The notes under the pieces were generated by a model. It ran no database searches and was not told the origin of the DNA. It saw only the letters and a list, made by a program, of their open reading frames with translations. Shown one piece after another: positions 1-13,009 of a stretch of 64,000 nt of DNA. Positions within the stretch are counted from its first letter, which is position 1. Every line of letters starts with the position of its first letter. A program made the translations under genes and the position numbers. The DNA lies in contig OY987300.1 of assembly GCA_963920635.1 (NCBI GenBank), forward strand, positions 58,983,415-59,047,414, read 5' to 3'. The DNA comes from Pseudeuparius sepicola. Lineage: Eukaryota > Arthropoda > Insecta > Coleoptera > Anthribidae.

Positions 1-759
1 CAATTTCCTTTCCGTAATGTGTTTTAAATTGTAAGGAATGCGTCTGCCGCGCTTGGTGCCACGATCCATGCACTATTTCTTCACAAAGAAACCGCATACG
101 GTCAGAAAACACAAAAAATTATCAACAATTACTGGAATTTACATAATTCTGTCGCGTAATTTCATAGCAAGGTTTGTATGCCGTGCTTATTACTGTGATA
201 AACCTGAGCAATCTAAAAAAATTGGTTTGAATTCTTTAGTTGATCTGATAGGTATATAACAATTTCAAAAACAACATTTCTAAAAAATTTAGTCTAAGAG
301 ATGCATTCCCAATAATACCTATATCTGTAGAAAAACACCGCTGAAGTGATTTATTTTTGTATTGTAACCATATATGCTTGGTTGAAAACAAAAAAAGATT
401 AATATTGAAATATAATAATTATTAGAGAGTATTACCTATTATTTACATTATAGATAAATTTAATTCACCTATTATTTGAAGATTAATTTAATTGACGTAT
501 AAGTAATAATTATTAGCAATTATATTGATTATCTTAGCTTCAAACTTCAGAAAATGGTACTCACTTTGTCGTTTTCGACAGTGTGATAAATTGTACAATA
601 AAATGTAGTTTCGGGGTGTTTCCATTTATACCCATTTGGGCGTCGGGAGCTGCTTGGAGGTTTCTGAATGCGTAAATAATGGAACCTACTTGCAATAAAG
701 TTCTTACCTCAAATGTAATTAAAAATCCAAGAAGTCACCACAACTTTTTTCACCTCCAA
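1..759. other. AT-rich upstream DNA, no gene seen
   Basis: I see no coding signal here. The 73-codon open frame from 38 has no recognisable domain and begins at a non-ATG codon (TTG-like starts are common in this AT-rich DNA). The stretch lies more than 20 kb upstream of the pb exon. Confidence 0.5.
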
Positions 760-1180
760 ACAGGAAAACGCATCTCCAGCCGCCGCTTTCAAAATTCACA
801 AGTCCACGGTATAATTTAGAAAACCCGCAGTTTCCTTATAGTCTCCGACCCTCACCCTCCGAAACAAACTCCTCCTGAAAATTATTGCGCTGATTTATCC
901 CTACGTTCGGCCGCTGCACCGAAAATAAAAGTCGTCTAAATCGTTTTTTATGCCTAGCTGCGGCGCGGTCCCTTAATTCTTAATTGCTTACCGAAGCAGC
1001 AGTTAATTTAATTTATATTTGGTTGGCGCCCAATAAAAAGGGAAGCGCGGCCCTACGCGCTTATGCACACGGAAACGCGGGCTGCTAAGAACGACCAACA
1101 ATTAATATCCCTATGCCGAGAAGGGTGGCACTTGACCCACAGGGACGGTGCAAGAGGGTGAACATGAGTGAGGGTATAGT
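760..1180. promoter_or_regulatory. GC-richer block, candidate distal regulatory element
   Basis: This block of about 420 bp is clearly richer in G+C and CpG than its surroundings. It carries several homeodomain-type TAAT cores, including a cttaattcttaattgctta cluster near 975-995 and a ttaatttaatttata run near 1002-1017, plus a CCAATAAAA near 1030. No open frame explains the composition. In a Hox cluster such compact islands are often conserved non-coding elements. That reading is inference, and conservation has not been tested. Confidence 0.35.
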
Positions 1181-1289
1181 AGCAGTAAATGGGATGTAAT
1201 CAAGTATAGGTATAGCAGAAGGCAGCGAGTGTAACCATTAATGTTTTGGCAAACGCATGCAGTAGGTACCAAAGTAAGTTTGTAACAGA

Positions 1290-1600
1290 ATAAGTGGTTC
1301 TATTCGGGGCAAGAGTTCGTGTAGAATATATGTCTATAGAAAAACAGCGTTGATGGCCAAGAGCCCTGGGCAAAATGTAGATTCACGGTATTGCCTCTTA
1401 ATAGCTTTAATTGTCCTACACTCACTGAAATTACTACGGATTTCTAGGTTTTTTTTGTGGTTCTCGAGCGAATGCTATCTCCCCCGCAAAAGCATTTGGT
1501 TGCTTCTATATAGGTTAATCTTATTTGGAGTATTATGAAGGCACAGCTTACCGTAACATTAGGGTAAGCTGTGGTGAAGGTAAGAATTATTATTATAAAA
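1290..1600 (+). repeat. SINE-like dispersed repeat, copy 1
   Basis: This stretch resembles 55,195-55,490 in the same orientation. Shared words in order are an atatgtct-tataga segment, a cggtattgc/ttaatagcttta segment, a cccccgc-caa block, a gttgcttct/gagtat block and a terminal gtgaaggt(g)agaattattattat tail. Shorter copies sit at 13,010-13,110 and 32,281-32,440 (both reversed) and 17,260-17,350. The AATTATTATTAT 3' tail and scattered copies suit a SINE or a LINE-derived short repeat. Copy 1 also holds a small hairpin (agcttaccgtaacattagggtaagct, about 1548-1572). Confidence 0.5.
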
Positions 1601-2749
1601 AGATCATTGAAAAGTTAGGAAAAAATAAACTTACTTTCTCTTATAGAAACTCCATGTATATTTTGGATTTTTGAAATGAACGTTCTAACGATATTAAAAT
1701 GTCATACGTTTCCTGTAATGGAAATGAAACATTTTATAATTTGGATGTTAATGGATGTTAAGTTGAATTTTTGTTAGGTTACGGCACTTCGTTCTTTTAA
1801 AAAAATACGATATACGAGTAGTAGCAACGATAGCCAAAGCAGGTTCACTTGCTGAATAGGTCCGGGCAGTCCGACCGCCGTTACCCTTTTCCTCTCGTCC
1901 CCACGTAAATACATGCACGACGCAGTTCATGTATAGATTCCAGTGGCTATTGTTTCTGTTGTCATGACATTTTAACCTGAAATTTATTAATCTGTCATTT
2001 CACTTTGACGTAACATGATCTTTGAGAAAGGTGGAAGATTTATTCTCCGAAAGCTCAGGAAACAAATTTGTTGAAGATATTTTTTGAGTTACAAGTTCAA
2101 AGTTTTCATTTACTGTTAAGAATTTATTAATTTTCCAGGCAACTTGAAAAAGTTGTCTTTTAACCAGTTTGGTGGCGAAAAACCCAATTAAAATTCAATG
2201 TTAAACTGAGGGGTTCTGATCGGTTTTATAAAGGTTTAGCCGTGGTTTCTTTCAGATGAGGTCAACTAACTGTCAACTTCAATCTTAGCTTCTATTTAAA
2301 AATCCTTCACCTTAAAATAGCACTCCGGTCAAAATAAAATGGTTCGCCAGTGTTCTATCAGAAGTAAAATAGCGAGTGGTTGAATATAGCTTTAAACAGT
2401 CGTCCAACTAATTTAAATTTAGTCATGTCAATTCGCGATATTCTCCACAATGTAAAAAGTAGACAAGGTTCGTTGACTAAAATATTTAACATTCAGTCAA
2501 CACCTGTGACACATCCAACAATTCTGTAGTTGCGGATAAGTTGTTTCGGAGACGATTTCGCAATTATCTGTCTAGAAAAATCTAAGACGAGACATTTTGT
2601 ATTCTTGTAACATGCTTAATCTTGGCATCATTTCATTATAACTGATATTGTTGCCAAAATAAAAAAATTAAGAAATGTACCTAATCTGTTTTATAGACAA
2701 TTTCCTCACACTAACAATAAAGAGAAGTTGCATATAGTTTCCCTGAAAA
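1601..2749. other. AT-rich stretch, nothing recognised
   Basis: There is no domain-bearing open frame, no RNA gene and no obvious repeat apart from low-complexity AT runs. Confidence 0.5.
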
Positions 2750-2905
2750 TATCTAGCTGGCGGTAGTTCTATCTTTCGCCTGTCCATCTCCATCCGGAAG
2801 GGGTAAGCATCGGCTTCTGTTTCCGGGCGCCGCCGTGTCCGGAGTGACCGGAAGTCCCGGAGAACAGAAAGGGCGGGCGGCCCTTCAGCAACTTACCCAA
2901 CTCAA
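2750..2905. promoter_or_regulatory. Short GC-rich island, candidate regulatory element
   Basis: About 150 bp of GC-rich DNA with several CCGGAA/TTCCGG-type words (ETS-like cores at about 2794, 2820 and 2849) sits abruptly inside AT-rich DNA. No reading frame continues through it. Its function is inferred only from composition. Confidence 0.25.
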
Positions 2906-5189
2906 GCAAAAATATAATGGACTCGAGCGAAAGAAAATACAATAATTTAATATGCCAAACCTGGATAACACATCAGAAAAAAATCAAGGACGACTATAAT
3001 TCCTATAATGTATTATAATAATTAAAACTCAAGTTATAAAGAATTTTGATTAATTCATAACTAGGTAGGTACTGCCCAAATTCCGAAAATGGAAACAATA
3101 TAAGTGATAATACTGAACTATATAAAGTTGTTTTCCAAGAATTAGAATATTAATAGCAATATCAATATCAATGGAAAGCGGTTTTAGAAATTTGCTTAGT
3201 AGGCCAGTAAAATTAGTCAAAGTAGGTATGCATATTGTAATTCGATTCAAGATGCCATAGGAAAAATCGATATATTTATTTATCATTTTATTCCGTTTTT
3301 GCAACATCCACATCTATTGTCTGCACAATTTCCCTTACAGTCGTAGAAAAATAATAATTCAATAAATTACAGTAAATCATAAAAAAATATTAATGATCTA
3401 TAAACGTGCACGCCACTTTAAAACATACCAAGAAATTGGCCCATAATTAACGGAGAAACAGCGAATTTTTCATCGAGATAAAATTTGAAGATGCCAAAAT
3501 CAACAACTACTATCGGGACGCGTAGCAGTGATGACGAAGACTCATCTCTCTCTCTTCTCGCCGCTCAGCGACTACTGTCAGCTTGACATCAACTTTGACA
3601 CTTAAAAAACAGTGTCATTTTCTCAAATTCAATGACATTATAAATTTCAAATATTTAACTAACTATGATAACGATTTCAACTCTTAATACTATTTATAAA
3701 TAAACAAATTACGAATTAATATGTACGAGTGTAATTGGCATAGCGATATCTTTACTTATTGCAAAGATATTAACAAAAAACCTAACCTAAAAAGACCCAC
3801 TTTTTCAGCCGCCATTAAATATGAAAATTTGATGTGCTCTAAACAGATTCATTATACATAGGTACGTCTTACGTCTCCACAAAAAAAGAGCCCAAGATGA
3901 TTCTTGTAGGATAATGGCAGTATAATAAGCATTATACCCTCTTTTAATAAATACTTAAATAAAATTTCTGGTAAACTAATTAATATTTTTTAACAACATT
4001 TTTCAGAGTCTCTTAGGGGTCATAGAGGGCTTATTTCCCGAACGTTACAAGTGCACAGATGCTTTTCCCACGGAATGAAAAATACATGAAAAATTTGAAA
4101 ATTTGATCGTTTCTTATTTATTTTTATTTAAACAAATATCTAATCGATTTCAACCTACCATGTCTCAAATGAACCGCCTTTTTAGTGTTCTAGTAGTGTA
4201 CAAAATTTCAAACACCTATCGGCAATAGTCTCCGAACTACCTAAAAAACCGTTTTTTCGCGATTTTTTTACATTAAACACCATTGTTTAAACAATGTTGC
4301 GCCACTTCAAAATTGGATCTCTTGAAATGCTAAATATGTTATCAATAAATATATCGATTTTTCCATAGGACAACCTGAATCGAATTACAATATGCAATTT
4401 GACTAATTTAAAATAATTAGTCGGTGAATAGGACTCAAACAAACACTGGTGTATTTTTTACACAAATCTGACGTTACTATTCAATTTTAAATTAATGATT
4501 CTGAATTTTTGCCTAATTTTACTGGCCTATAGTATAAGCTGACTCGGCAGAAGTATGGACACATAATAATGAAGCAATGGAAAAAGCGAGTATGTGAACA
4601 AACCAGACACTTGGGGGCAAAGCTGCGATATTCTAGACTGAAGTTTGGAGTAGGTATTCTTCCAAGCAAACAATATCTAGAAACGAGTTGAGAGTATTGT
4701 ATAAAAGAAGCCAGTATTTTACGGACCAAAGCAAAAACCATTTTATGCTATCGTAAACACAAAATATTCTATGGGGTAAGTTCTGTGAATCAATACTTTT
4801 GCGGCCATTCAATCTGGTATAAGTAAATTGGCGTAAACTCTTGCCACTAGTCACACACCCACTTACAAAAAATCTGGGCTATTTACGGTATATTTAATAG
4901 AATGATCTTCGCAAAAATTTAGTCGTTAATACTAAGAACAGTGATTTTGGAAACATGGAATCTTTCAGCCACAATTTTTTCAACCAACCTTCTTCCAACG
5001 ATGTTGTTATTCTCATCTTTATATTACTACTTGGAGGCATTAATAGCGTACCTGTATGTTCCAAGTTAAATTTTTTTTACCCTTTTTGGTAGCAAGCTTC
5101 CAGTTTTTTAAATATGACGTGTATTTAGAACTATAGATAATAACTGTTTCCACTTTGTATCATCACATCGATATTAATATTTAGAAAGT
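2906..5189. other. AT-rich stretch, nothing firm
   Basis: No gene is supported. A 16-bp palindrome (cattgtttaaacaatg) lies at about 4282. Around 4530-4720 the + strand weakly recalls the tail of a LINE polymerase (an EVWTHNNEAMEK-like run followed by a stop), but it is too degraded to call. Confidence 0.4.
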
Positions 5190-5430
5190 ATGTTCTGCGC
5201 CGAGTTATGAACCGAGTTCTGGGTAATAACAATTCGTAAAGCGTAATTTCTTCTCCGGGCCTCCCCCTTCCCTTGCATGCCTGGATTTTTCTGCAAATGG
5301 GCAGTGCATGTCCGGTGCGAGGCACACTTTAGAGCAGATGGCGCGATGCAAATTCTCGTTGCTCCAAGGGCCATTAAGTGGTGTCGAGACATAAATCCCG
5401 GTTATTTATATGATTAATTTCGTTTTCTTT
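5190..5430. promoter_or_regulatory. GC-richer block with TAAT-type sites, candidate regulatory element
   Basis: This is a moderately GC-rich block (5190-5360) followed by a cluster of AT-rich homeodomain/caudal-type words: ccattaag at 5371, cataaatcc near 5390, ttatttatatgattaatttcg at 5404-5425. Overlapping antisense open frames are compositional and have no domain. Confidence 0.25.
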
Positions 5431-5899
5431 ATTTTTAGGTGCAACGTGGGTTCGAGCTTTTCTGGTGGACCACGATCCGCGAACAAGCGTTAGGAAAATG
5501 CTGCTCTATCTGTCAGAAGTATTGAAAAACGTAATAGTCTGAGGTGTTTGTGGTGTTTCCTTCGAATTTTAAATAGATATATAAGTACCTCGTTAGGTAC
5601 CGAACCAGTTTATCAATTATTGCAGCAGAATCAGCGATCTGCCACAGATTTGTGATTTATGTCTCTGGATCAGTTTAAGAGACTTCAGGCAAAAATGAAC
5701 GAGGTACCTATAGTATACCTCAAAACTATATTTTCTTATTTTTATCTTTATGTGGCGCTAATTTTAACAATATGCCATCTGCATCTACCAATTAAAATAC
5801 TGAGTTCTATTTGTAAAGGGTGTGATTTGATGGTGCCACGTCGTGCCACGATGCCACTTTTAAAAAAGTTCCGCTGATTTCCTGGCAACGCGCCCGTGG

Positions 5900-5945
5900 C
5901 GTCGAGTTTGGACTACCCTGTACAGGGTATCCCCAGATTGACTAT
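5900..5945. repeat. Back-to-back fold-back element ends
   Basis: The 16-bp perfect palindrome taccctgtacagggta at about 5914-5929 looks like two mariner-type element ends (CAGGG...CCCTG) meeting at one TA target site. Most of the bodies on either side have decayed. Confidence 0.35.
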
Positions 5946-6122
5946 AGATATAGGCACGTTAAAGAGTCAGCAGAGAACAACACTCGACCTCCACCACTTT
6001 CCACAGAGCGTGATCATCTCATCATCATTGACGGACTGTGCACTAGGTCTAACCTCAAAAATCTGGTATGTACACCTAGGCCTTTCATGCAGGGGCCAAT
6101 ACTTTGTTGGTTTACCTCAAGA

Positions 6123-6575
6123 TTAGTTTAGGTATACGAAGGTTAGGACATTCGACGACTTGGAAGTGAAGGGGGGAAGGTGAGAGAGGCAAGGGGACGA
6201 AAGGGTAAATTTAAGTTGGTAGCATTTACACGTGAATTGGCGATTTAATAACTCCCTAAACATTTAACGCTGCCAACCATAGGCGTACACATATCTACGG
6301 TTTTGCCATATTCATTTGACGCTTGCAGTTAAATGCGTGTTTCTTGTTTGCTTTAGTTTATGCATAAATTTCTTATATTGCTTTTGCTATTTTTCCTCTT
6401 AAAATGTCTCTGTTACTTTTTGTTTTCGACTTTTGGTAACTGCGTTAACCTCTTCTGATAGGCCACTGGCATCAAGCTGTGACAAGAAGAAGAACAGTTG
6501 GTGGAAGTGGAACCGTCGCGCAATGCTGCCGGTGGTAGGGCAGCTATCTTAAGTTTCGTTTAACTAACCTTGGGT
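6123..6575. repeat. MITE family A, copy 1 (degraded)
   Basis: This copy matches 45,302-45,715 over almost its whole length. Shared blocks include ggttaggacattcga, tggtagcatttacacgtgaa, cgtgtttcttgttt, the tctgatagg/tgccactggcatcaag segment and caagaagaagaacagttgg. The terminal repeat is clearer in the second copy. Here the right terminus (about 6545-6575) is eroded, and about 35 bp near 6246-6280 is absent from the other copy. Confidence 0.65.
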
Positions 6576-7019
6576 TTACCTAAGTGACGTGTCTTTTTTG
6601 TAAAGGCTATCGAAACGTTGGAAAAAGTTGTTCAGAAAATAAAATTAACTAACTGTATCACATTTTAATATAATAATTATTGGCATATAATTTAGATTTT
6701 TAAGATTTTTAAGTGTTTCTTAGAAAATATAAGTACCCAAAAATTTTATAACTAAATGTTATTCATGGATGCAGATTATATCCTAATATCAAATTTTAGA
6801 ATTATCAGAACATATAGATACATAGGTACACTGACGTTTTGGTTTGCATTCTGACCAAACAGCAGAAGCCATTTATAAACCATAAATATAATATGGCACA
6901 GTACAAAAGTGGAAAAGTCTTTTAAGACACGTCAATTATAAATTCCGTTATCTAGCGTCTCAGCAGTCGAATCGTTCTATAAATGTCTTCTGGATGTCAT
7001 TAAGAGAAAATAAACCCAA

Positions 7020-7335
7020 GCAAAAAACAAAATGAAGCGGGCTACTCGACGCTATTATTACTCCCGTGCACCTTTGTGAAGCCCTCGTCAAAGAAACCAC
7101 ACCTGACATATCCCTGGAAGGCCGAAAACGCGTTCTTCTATCTTTGTTTCAGACGGGGTTCATTTCGAAACGCAATCGATCAACGAAATTATGTTACGCC
7201 TACCGTTAAAAAGAAACTTGGAAATAATAAGCATACGGAATGGAAGCGCGGCTATAAAAATGGAGGAGGGAGAGTCGGCGATATTGCGTGACGGCGCCAT
7301 CAAACAAACACGGCTAGAGTTCACAGTGAACTCCA
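7020..7335. promoter_or_regulatory. GC-richer block containing a TATA-like box
   Basis: This is a block of mixed composition with many CpGs. It contains CTATAAAAA at about 7252-7260 inside a GC-rich context (gcggctataaaaatggagg). No convincing open frame or initiator follows at the usual distance. It could be an unannotated promoter, or a regulatory element in which the TATA word is chance. Confidence 0.2.
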
Positions 7336-7419
7336 AGTAAAACTTGAGTAGGTAAATAACAGTCCGCGCTGACTGCAAATAATTTACTAAGAATGGTATA
7401 GTTATAATTATATTATATT

Positions 7420-7451
7420 ATTACAATCTTAGAAATTTCTAAGATTGTAAT
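7420..7451. repeat. 32-bp perfect palindrome
   Basis: An attacaatcttagaaa arm is followed immediately by its exact reverse complement with no loop. It is too short for a transposon and flanked by AT-rich DNA. Its origin is unknown. Confidence 0.7.
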
Positions 7452-7459
7452 TTCACATT

Positions 7460-9050
7460 TCCTACACGTTATTACATTTTTTTAAGCGAAATATTCCATT
7501 TAACTTGCTGTGTCACTCTTCACTCTTGCCGGTTTATTTGTATTTTTTACTATAAAAATTTGAAAAGAATTATTGTTAAAATTTTTTGTGATTTTCGATT
7601 GGCGCGTAAGATCTAGTTATCCATGGAAACAAATAGATTAAGATGTTAAATAAACATATAGTGGGCTTTAAAAATTTGAAAATAAAGTGGTTTATATGCA
7701 TACTTAATCGAATGTCTAATAGCTAATCCAGAATTATTGTTATTTTAAATAATAAAAAAATAGTAAACTCCTAGACATCCTTTTATTTTATGAGGTAGGT
7801 ACCTATTGCCGCCTAGCAATTATTATATTAAAATGACAATTGCAAAATTTTGTAGTATTACAATAAAAAATGCTGTGTGAACACCTATATAGTCACTTCT
7901 ACTTTTTACAACAAACACCACCACATGTTTCAATATTTATTTTCATCTTTTCAGCTTCAGAATTTCAGCTGCTGTTTACTTCAAAGTATTTTCATTTTTT
8001 TACACATTTTTTGGAGCTGTTGAGTAAACTTTTCTGTTTAGGTAACCTAATAAAAAGGGTTTGGTTTTAATTTGTTTATTTTTATGAATTGAGATATTTG
8101 TGGGGGGCTTAATTATTGTTAATTTTATACAAATTACCTAAAAGAATATAGAGAAGATATAACGTAGTTAAAAATTTGGATGTACAAGCCTTGATTTGTG
8201 ACGTTATATAGCCGGACTGCTCGGTGTTTGTTGTAGTAGCGTAAAAGGGATGGTTCAGGTAATTAAAGGGTATTTTTAACTCAAAAGACTGTGGGAGCCA
8301 TCTGCATAGAAACAGGGAAAAAGAAAGATACATTTTAAATTGTATCACAGTTGACTTGGCACTATTTTATGTGCTAGTTTGTAATAACAATTGAAAATAT
8401 TCAAAAATGAAAATCAAAGTTATTTTCCGAACTGACATTCTAAGATAGATTTTCTTTAACCCAACTAGTTACTTGTCACTTACCTATACCTAAACAAAAC
8501 AAGTGAAAAATTAGTAAGTAAATTTATAAATATTTACCTTCAAATCTTATCAAAAATGATAGGGATTTTTAAGTCTATTTCAACTCATTAAATAACATAA
8601 TAAACTTTAAATGTCAGCAAATACTGAATTTGTTTCTAAATCTAAATATCTACAAAATAACCAAAGTATGTACAAAATAGAAAAAAATAGCAATAATAAC
8701 GATAAAGTAGATAAGAGCAAAATTTACAGGTAGTGATAAACTTCAAAACCAACAAAATAAATGCAGGCAAACAGCCGACAAAATCTCATAATATCATGAA
8801 ATAACTTTAATGTACAATATTTAAACAAATATCTATAATAAACGGAGGCATTCGTAGCTCAATAAACCAAAATAGAGAAGCTTTCCTAACTTGATGAACA
8901 AAGGTAAGTAATATATAAGCTTTCGTAGCTTGATAAACCAAATCAACAAAAATATAAATATAAATGTTGTCAGTTTGAGGTTAAAACGGTATGCAGATAA
9001 GCCCAACAATAAATTTCGGTGATCAAATAAGCTAAAACAACCAATAATAG
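7460..9050. other. AT-rich stretch, nothing recognised
   Basis: Short open frames at 7870-8070 (+) and 8109-8348 (-) have no recognisable domain and the composition of non-coding DNA. Confidence 0.5.
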
Positions 9051-9052
9051 TT

Positions 9053-9180
9053 ATTTATGTACCAAGGCACTGAAGTTCAACTTTTTATGACTCATGTGGA
9101 GTTTAGTTGCTGAGGCCTCTGGCCGAGGCAAATAAACCACATGAGTCATAACAAGAACTTCAGTGCCGAGGTACATATTA
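9053..9180. repeat. Short fold-back element
   Basis: An imperfect palindrome of about 125 bp. The left arm (atgtaccaaggcactgaagtt, atgactcatgtgg) is repeated inverted on the right (ccacatgagtcat, aacttcagtgccgaggtacat), with a small GC-rich centre (ggcctctggcc). It is a MITE-like or cruciform-forming element. Confidence 0.65.
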
Positions 9181-9238
9181 TATTTTTTTTGAAATCGGAA
9201 AAAAAAATGTTGTATTAGGCAAGAAAATAATAATAAGG

Positions 9239-9300
9239 GATCACCCGTCCACGAACCGACTACGCGCGGCGTTGCTTGACTTTACCGATCGCTCTACCTT
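9239..9300 (-). repeat. 5S rRNA-derived fragment (SINE3-like)
   Basis: Read on the + strand, the segment cacccgtccacgaacc followed by gttgcttgactt and ccgatcgc resembles the antisense of the 5' half of eukaryotic 5S rRNA (CACCCATCCAAGTAC...GTTGCTTAACTT...GATC). Only about 60 bp is recognisable, it carries substitutions, and a TAATAA run precedes it. It is better read as a 5S-derived SINE or pseudogene fragment than as a functional 5S gene. Confidence 0.4.
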
Positions 9301-9570
9301 GGACAAGTATAATGATGTACGGCACCTTCTGACAGAAAAACCAAACTGCTGCTTCTTGTGCAGCCTACACAACAAATCTATTGATTTTCAAATGTACTAA
9401 AATATGTATACTGAAGGATTGCGCTTCTATAGGAAACAATTTCGCAATGTGTACGAAAAGTTAAATGAGCCTTTATCGGCCGGGTTTTGAATATTTGGTC
9501 ACTTTTGACGGGCGATTTCTCCCCGTCTGACGTTTGATGTTTACAACTCGCCAAGGCCTACTTATTGAAA

Positions 9571-9607
9571 AAATCGTACAATAATGGGCTACATTATTGT
9601 ACGATTT
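9571..9607. repeat. 37-bp hairpin, 16-bp perfect stem
   Basis: The arms aaatcgtacaataatg and cattattgtacgattt flank a 5-base loop (ggcta). The sequence after it is AT-rich. It may be the remnant of a fold-back element. There is no pri-miRNA-like extended stem. Confidence 0.65.
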
Positions 9608-9609
9608 CT

Positions 9610-10549
9610 GTGCTTTTAATGAGGATTTTGGGACATTTTAATGCCGATTTCAAGAAAAATATATTTATCTTGGTGTGACGGCAGATCCGAATACTCGTAC
9701 GATTCCACAAACCAATCTTCGTCCTTCTTTTGACTAACCAAAATTCTCCTATCTGCAACTTGCAAACGGCAACGATACTGGTAGGTGTCACTGGCAAATT
9801 GCAAACAGTGGTCGGCAACATAAAAAATTTACCTTGCGTAACACAGAGACTTGACAGCAACTTTGGGGATTCTCCAAAATAGCAGCAACAATATATTTAT
9901 AATCTACAAGGTTTGGCAATTGAAATTTGAAATGTCAGCAGAGGTCGAAATTGAGGTTTTGAGGTTGATGTTTTGAGGTTTTGGTTGAGGCCTTTTGTTG
10001 CTTAAGTTCTTTTTGTGGAGCGCATAATACCTAAGTGAGAAAACCGCGCTGTCCTATATAGGTACCGTCATCTAAAATGAAAATCGTTGCACGATTATTT
10101 AATTTGCAAGCCTTTTGATTTTTTTTAAATAATCTTTTAAAAACTCTAAGATGATGTTTCTGGACTCTGAATTTGGTATGGAGTTTAATTAGATAAGGGG
10201 AAATTATTCATAGTTTCCGCACTTTTGAATTCGGTTGTTAAGAAGTTTTCTTTCCGATTTATTTTTGTTATATTTAAGATAAATTTATATTCCCCGAACT
10301 TTTATGTGTATTAGAAAATAATAACTGGCAATTTATTCAAATTCGTTTTCAATTTGATAACACTGACAAAAGTGGTGCATCTCTTAAGATATTCTAACCT
10401 GGGATAAATATTCAGGTACCTATATATAACAGAAAGTTATGCCTCGAGCATATAAAATCGCATACCTAGTAAAAATAATTACACGCTCACAGGGAAACTG
10501 GAAGGTTTCAACGAAAAACGTTAGCAGCATAAGCAACATAGGAAGAGAA
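9610..10549. other. AT-rich stretch, nothing recognised
   Basis: The minus-strand open frames at 9594-9860 contain no known domain. A gaggtt-type simple repeat lies at about 9952-9990. Confidence 0.45.
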
Positions 10550-10960
10550 ACTACCTAATACATCATGCAGAGATACACACAAAAAATTGCAGACGCACAC
10601 CGTTTTCACCTCACGACGAGCACCGCCTTTGCCTTTTACTTGCATCGTATCTATCTGTCATACGCGATAAAACCTCTGCATCCCATGCCCATAATCCATC
10701 ACGCACGTCTTCGCATCCACGAGGGTGAAAACAACGAGCACGGCGTACGCACCGCCTAAACATGCACAAACACACAAAAGGTTTATTGGGTTATTGTGTC
10801 AAGTTTTTTCCGTGTGACACACCACCCGAATTTCCTGATAGATTGTGAGAAAACGCGCGGAGCGACCGACCAATTCAGACGACGCGCGGTGCACTTTCCT
10901 CAAAAACCCGCAGAAGAATACACGTTACACATCTGTATGGATGGCGAGGAATGACTGAAC
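10550..10960. promoter_or_regulatory. GC-richer block, candidate regulatory element
   Basis: This 400-bp block is enriched in CpG and C-rich strings (cacgacgagcaccgcc, cgcacgtcttcgcatcc, a cgcgcgg pair near 10,855 and 10,884). It also contains tttattgggttatt at about 10,780, a word that recurs in the 59.4-kb island. A short + frame (10,565-10,759, ATG start) has no recognisable domain. The non-coding reading is preferred. Confidence 0.3.
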
Positions 10961-13009
10961 ACCACTAATGTTAGTGCCATCATCAACTGCTAATTTAGAA
11001 ACCCTTTTAAACGAATTATATATCCTCCGCTCACTAATGTGCTTTTGTGTTGATGTAAGTTGGAGTACGTTCAGCTAGTGTTGTAGAACAAAATTATTAT
11101 CAATATAATGTGTGACAGAAAAATATAAACAGAGACAGATTTTTGTTACATATACTGTTCGCGGCAACAGTTGTTTCTGGGCGGGGTAATTAAGGAACCG
11201 TTTGTTACAGTTATATTGGTAGATGCGATACTTGACGATATAATTATGACCCGTGTCAGCAAACGAAAGTAATATGTTTTGAATTTGTATTGTCAAACAT
11301 GCCAAAAACAATTGCAATAATTGCACGTCTGTACATTTATATGTCCTTGTGGGCAATTCGCGTCGTGTGTTGCGTAAAATTCATCCTTTAAAATGGGCCC
11401 CGCATTATTATTATTATTCTTTTTATTTCACAAAAAAATATTAAAACGCAGACCCATGTGATCCTCAGCTGGCATTAATCGAATGAATATAAACGAATAT
11501 ATTGTATAAATTTAAAATAATCTATTTGCATTAAAGTTACCAAAAGCAAGATTGAATAATATTAAATCAACTTAGATATTTGCGTTATCAATTTGATGCA
11601 GCGAGAGGATTTTGAGAACAAAAACATGTAAAACACTGGGGAATTGCAAGTCTAATAATAGTAATAGTATACCTACTTGTATTCAAGCTTGATTGTAACC
11701 AATAATTATTTGGATTTATCCTGTAGATTACTTTTGTGGAAATAAATAAAGGATACCTAGACCAAAGTCTAGAGAATACTATTGGACGCTGCCTATACCA
11801 TTGACTGACGTATTTATAAGACTTCTCACGGCTATTATAACTTCTGGAGAACGGATGGCGATGGTGACTAACAATGTATTTTGCATTGTATTTTGTCTCC
11901 GGAAAGCATATGCGGTGAGTAAAGAAGTGCCATGACATCCGTGACCAATAATACGTCAGTCAGGCTTGGTTGATACTTAACTAATTTCTAGGTTATATAT
12001 TTAATTTTATGCGGGAAAAGTGAGGCTAACTATTTTGGTTGTTTTAAAATTTATGTCCACCAGTTTTGGTTCTTTTATTAAGGTTTGCTCTGAGTTTAGT
12101 ATTTAGGAATAATGCATTGCTTTGTCTGAATAAGTTGAATACGCCTTTCAAGTAAAGCACAATAGTTATCGTTTTATAGCAAATGGTAACCAAAATAGTT
12201 GTTTGGAGCTAAAAATTATGACATCGTGCACAATTTCAAAAATAGATCGGTCTACTCTGATAACACCGTTATCTTGAGATTTTAATTAAAAAATCATATA
12301 TTTTAAAAATAATCTATTATTATTATTATTATAAATGTTGAATAAATAATTTACTGTATAGAATATTGTGGCGCACATTTTGGGAATATTTAAATTTAAG
12401 CAGTGGTTTGAAAATAAATTAGTTATAAGTTTAATTATTTTTACCACTCTTAGAACACGCTGTGTAATATTTAAATAGTTGAATTATATAAAGCAAATCG
12501 ACGCATCAAGCTCTGTAAAAAAAATTAAAAATTACTTCGTACAATGTGTCCACGAATGGACTTAACTGGGAGCAAATGATAAAAAATGTAAGAGTTAAAA
12601 TTAGACGATTTCGTAGAGAGTAATTTGAGTCATATTTTTATTTTTCAGAAATCGAGTACGCCTTGGCAGGGGCGAAAACTTATTACAAGCTTTTATTTAT
12701 TTTTAATTTTTCTTCCTGAAATTTCATTGAAAAGTTATATTCAGGATATAAAATTATGCCCGTGTTAAATTAGAAAACAGTACTTCGATTTTGAGATTTT
12801 TCAAATGTTAGTTATATAAAAGGCCTTTTGCAAAAAAAATAAGAGAAGATGTTACTCAAATGTACAGTATGTCTCTGTCGTAGTTCAAAACAATGGGTCT
12901 ATGTAGATACTTTCAATTTAAATATTTTATATTAAAACGAAAATCAACCGTCAAATTCCAACAGTCCATATACGTTTTATACACTGTACCTACTTTAAAA
13001 AGCGTATAG
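10961..13009. other. AT-rich stretch, nothing firm
   Basis: The minus-strand frames at 11,075-11,356 and 11,588-11,938 have no recognisable domain. (ATT)n runs occur near 11,406 and 12,316. Confidence 0.45.
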
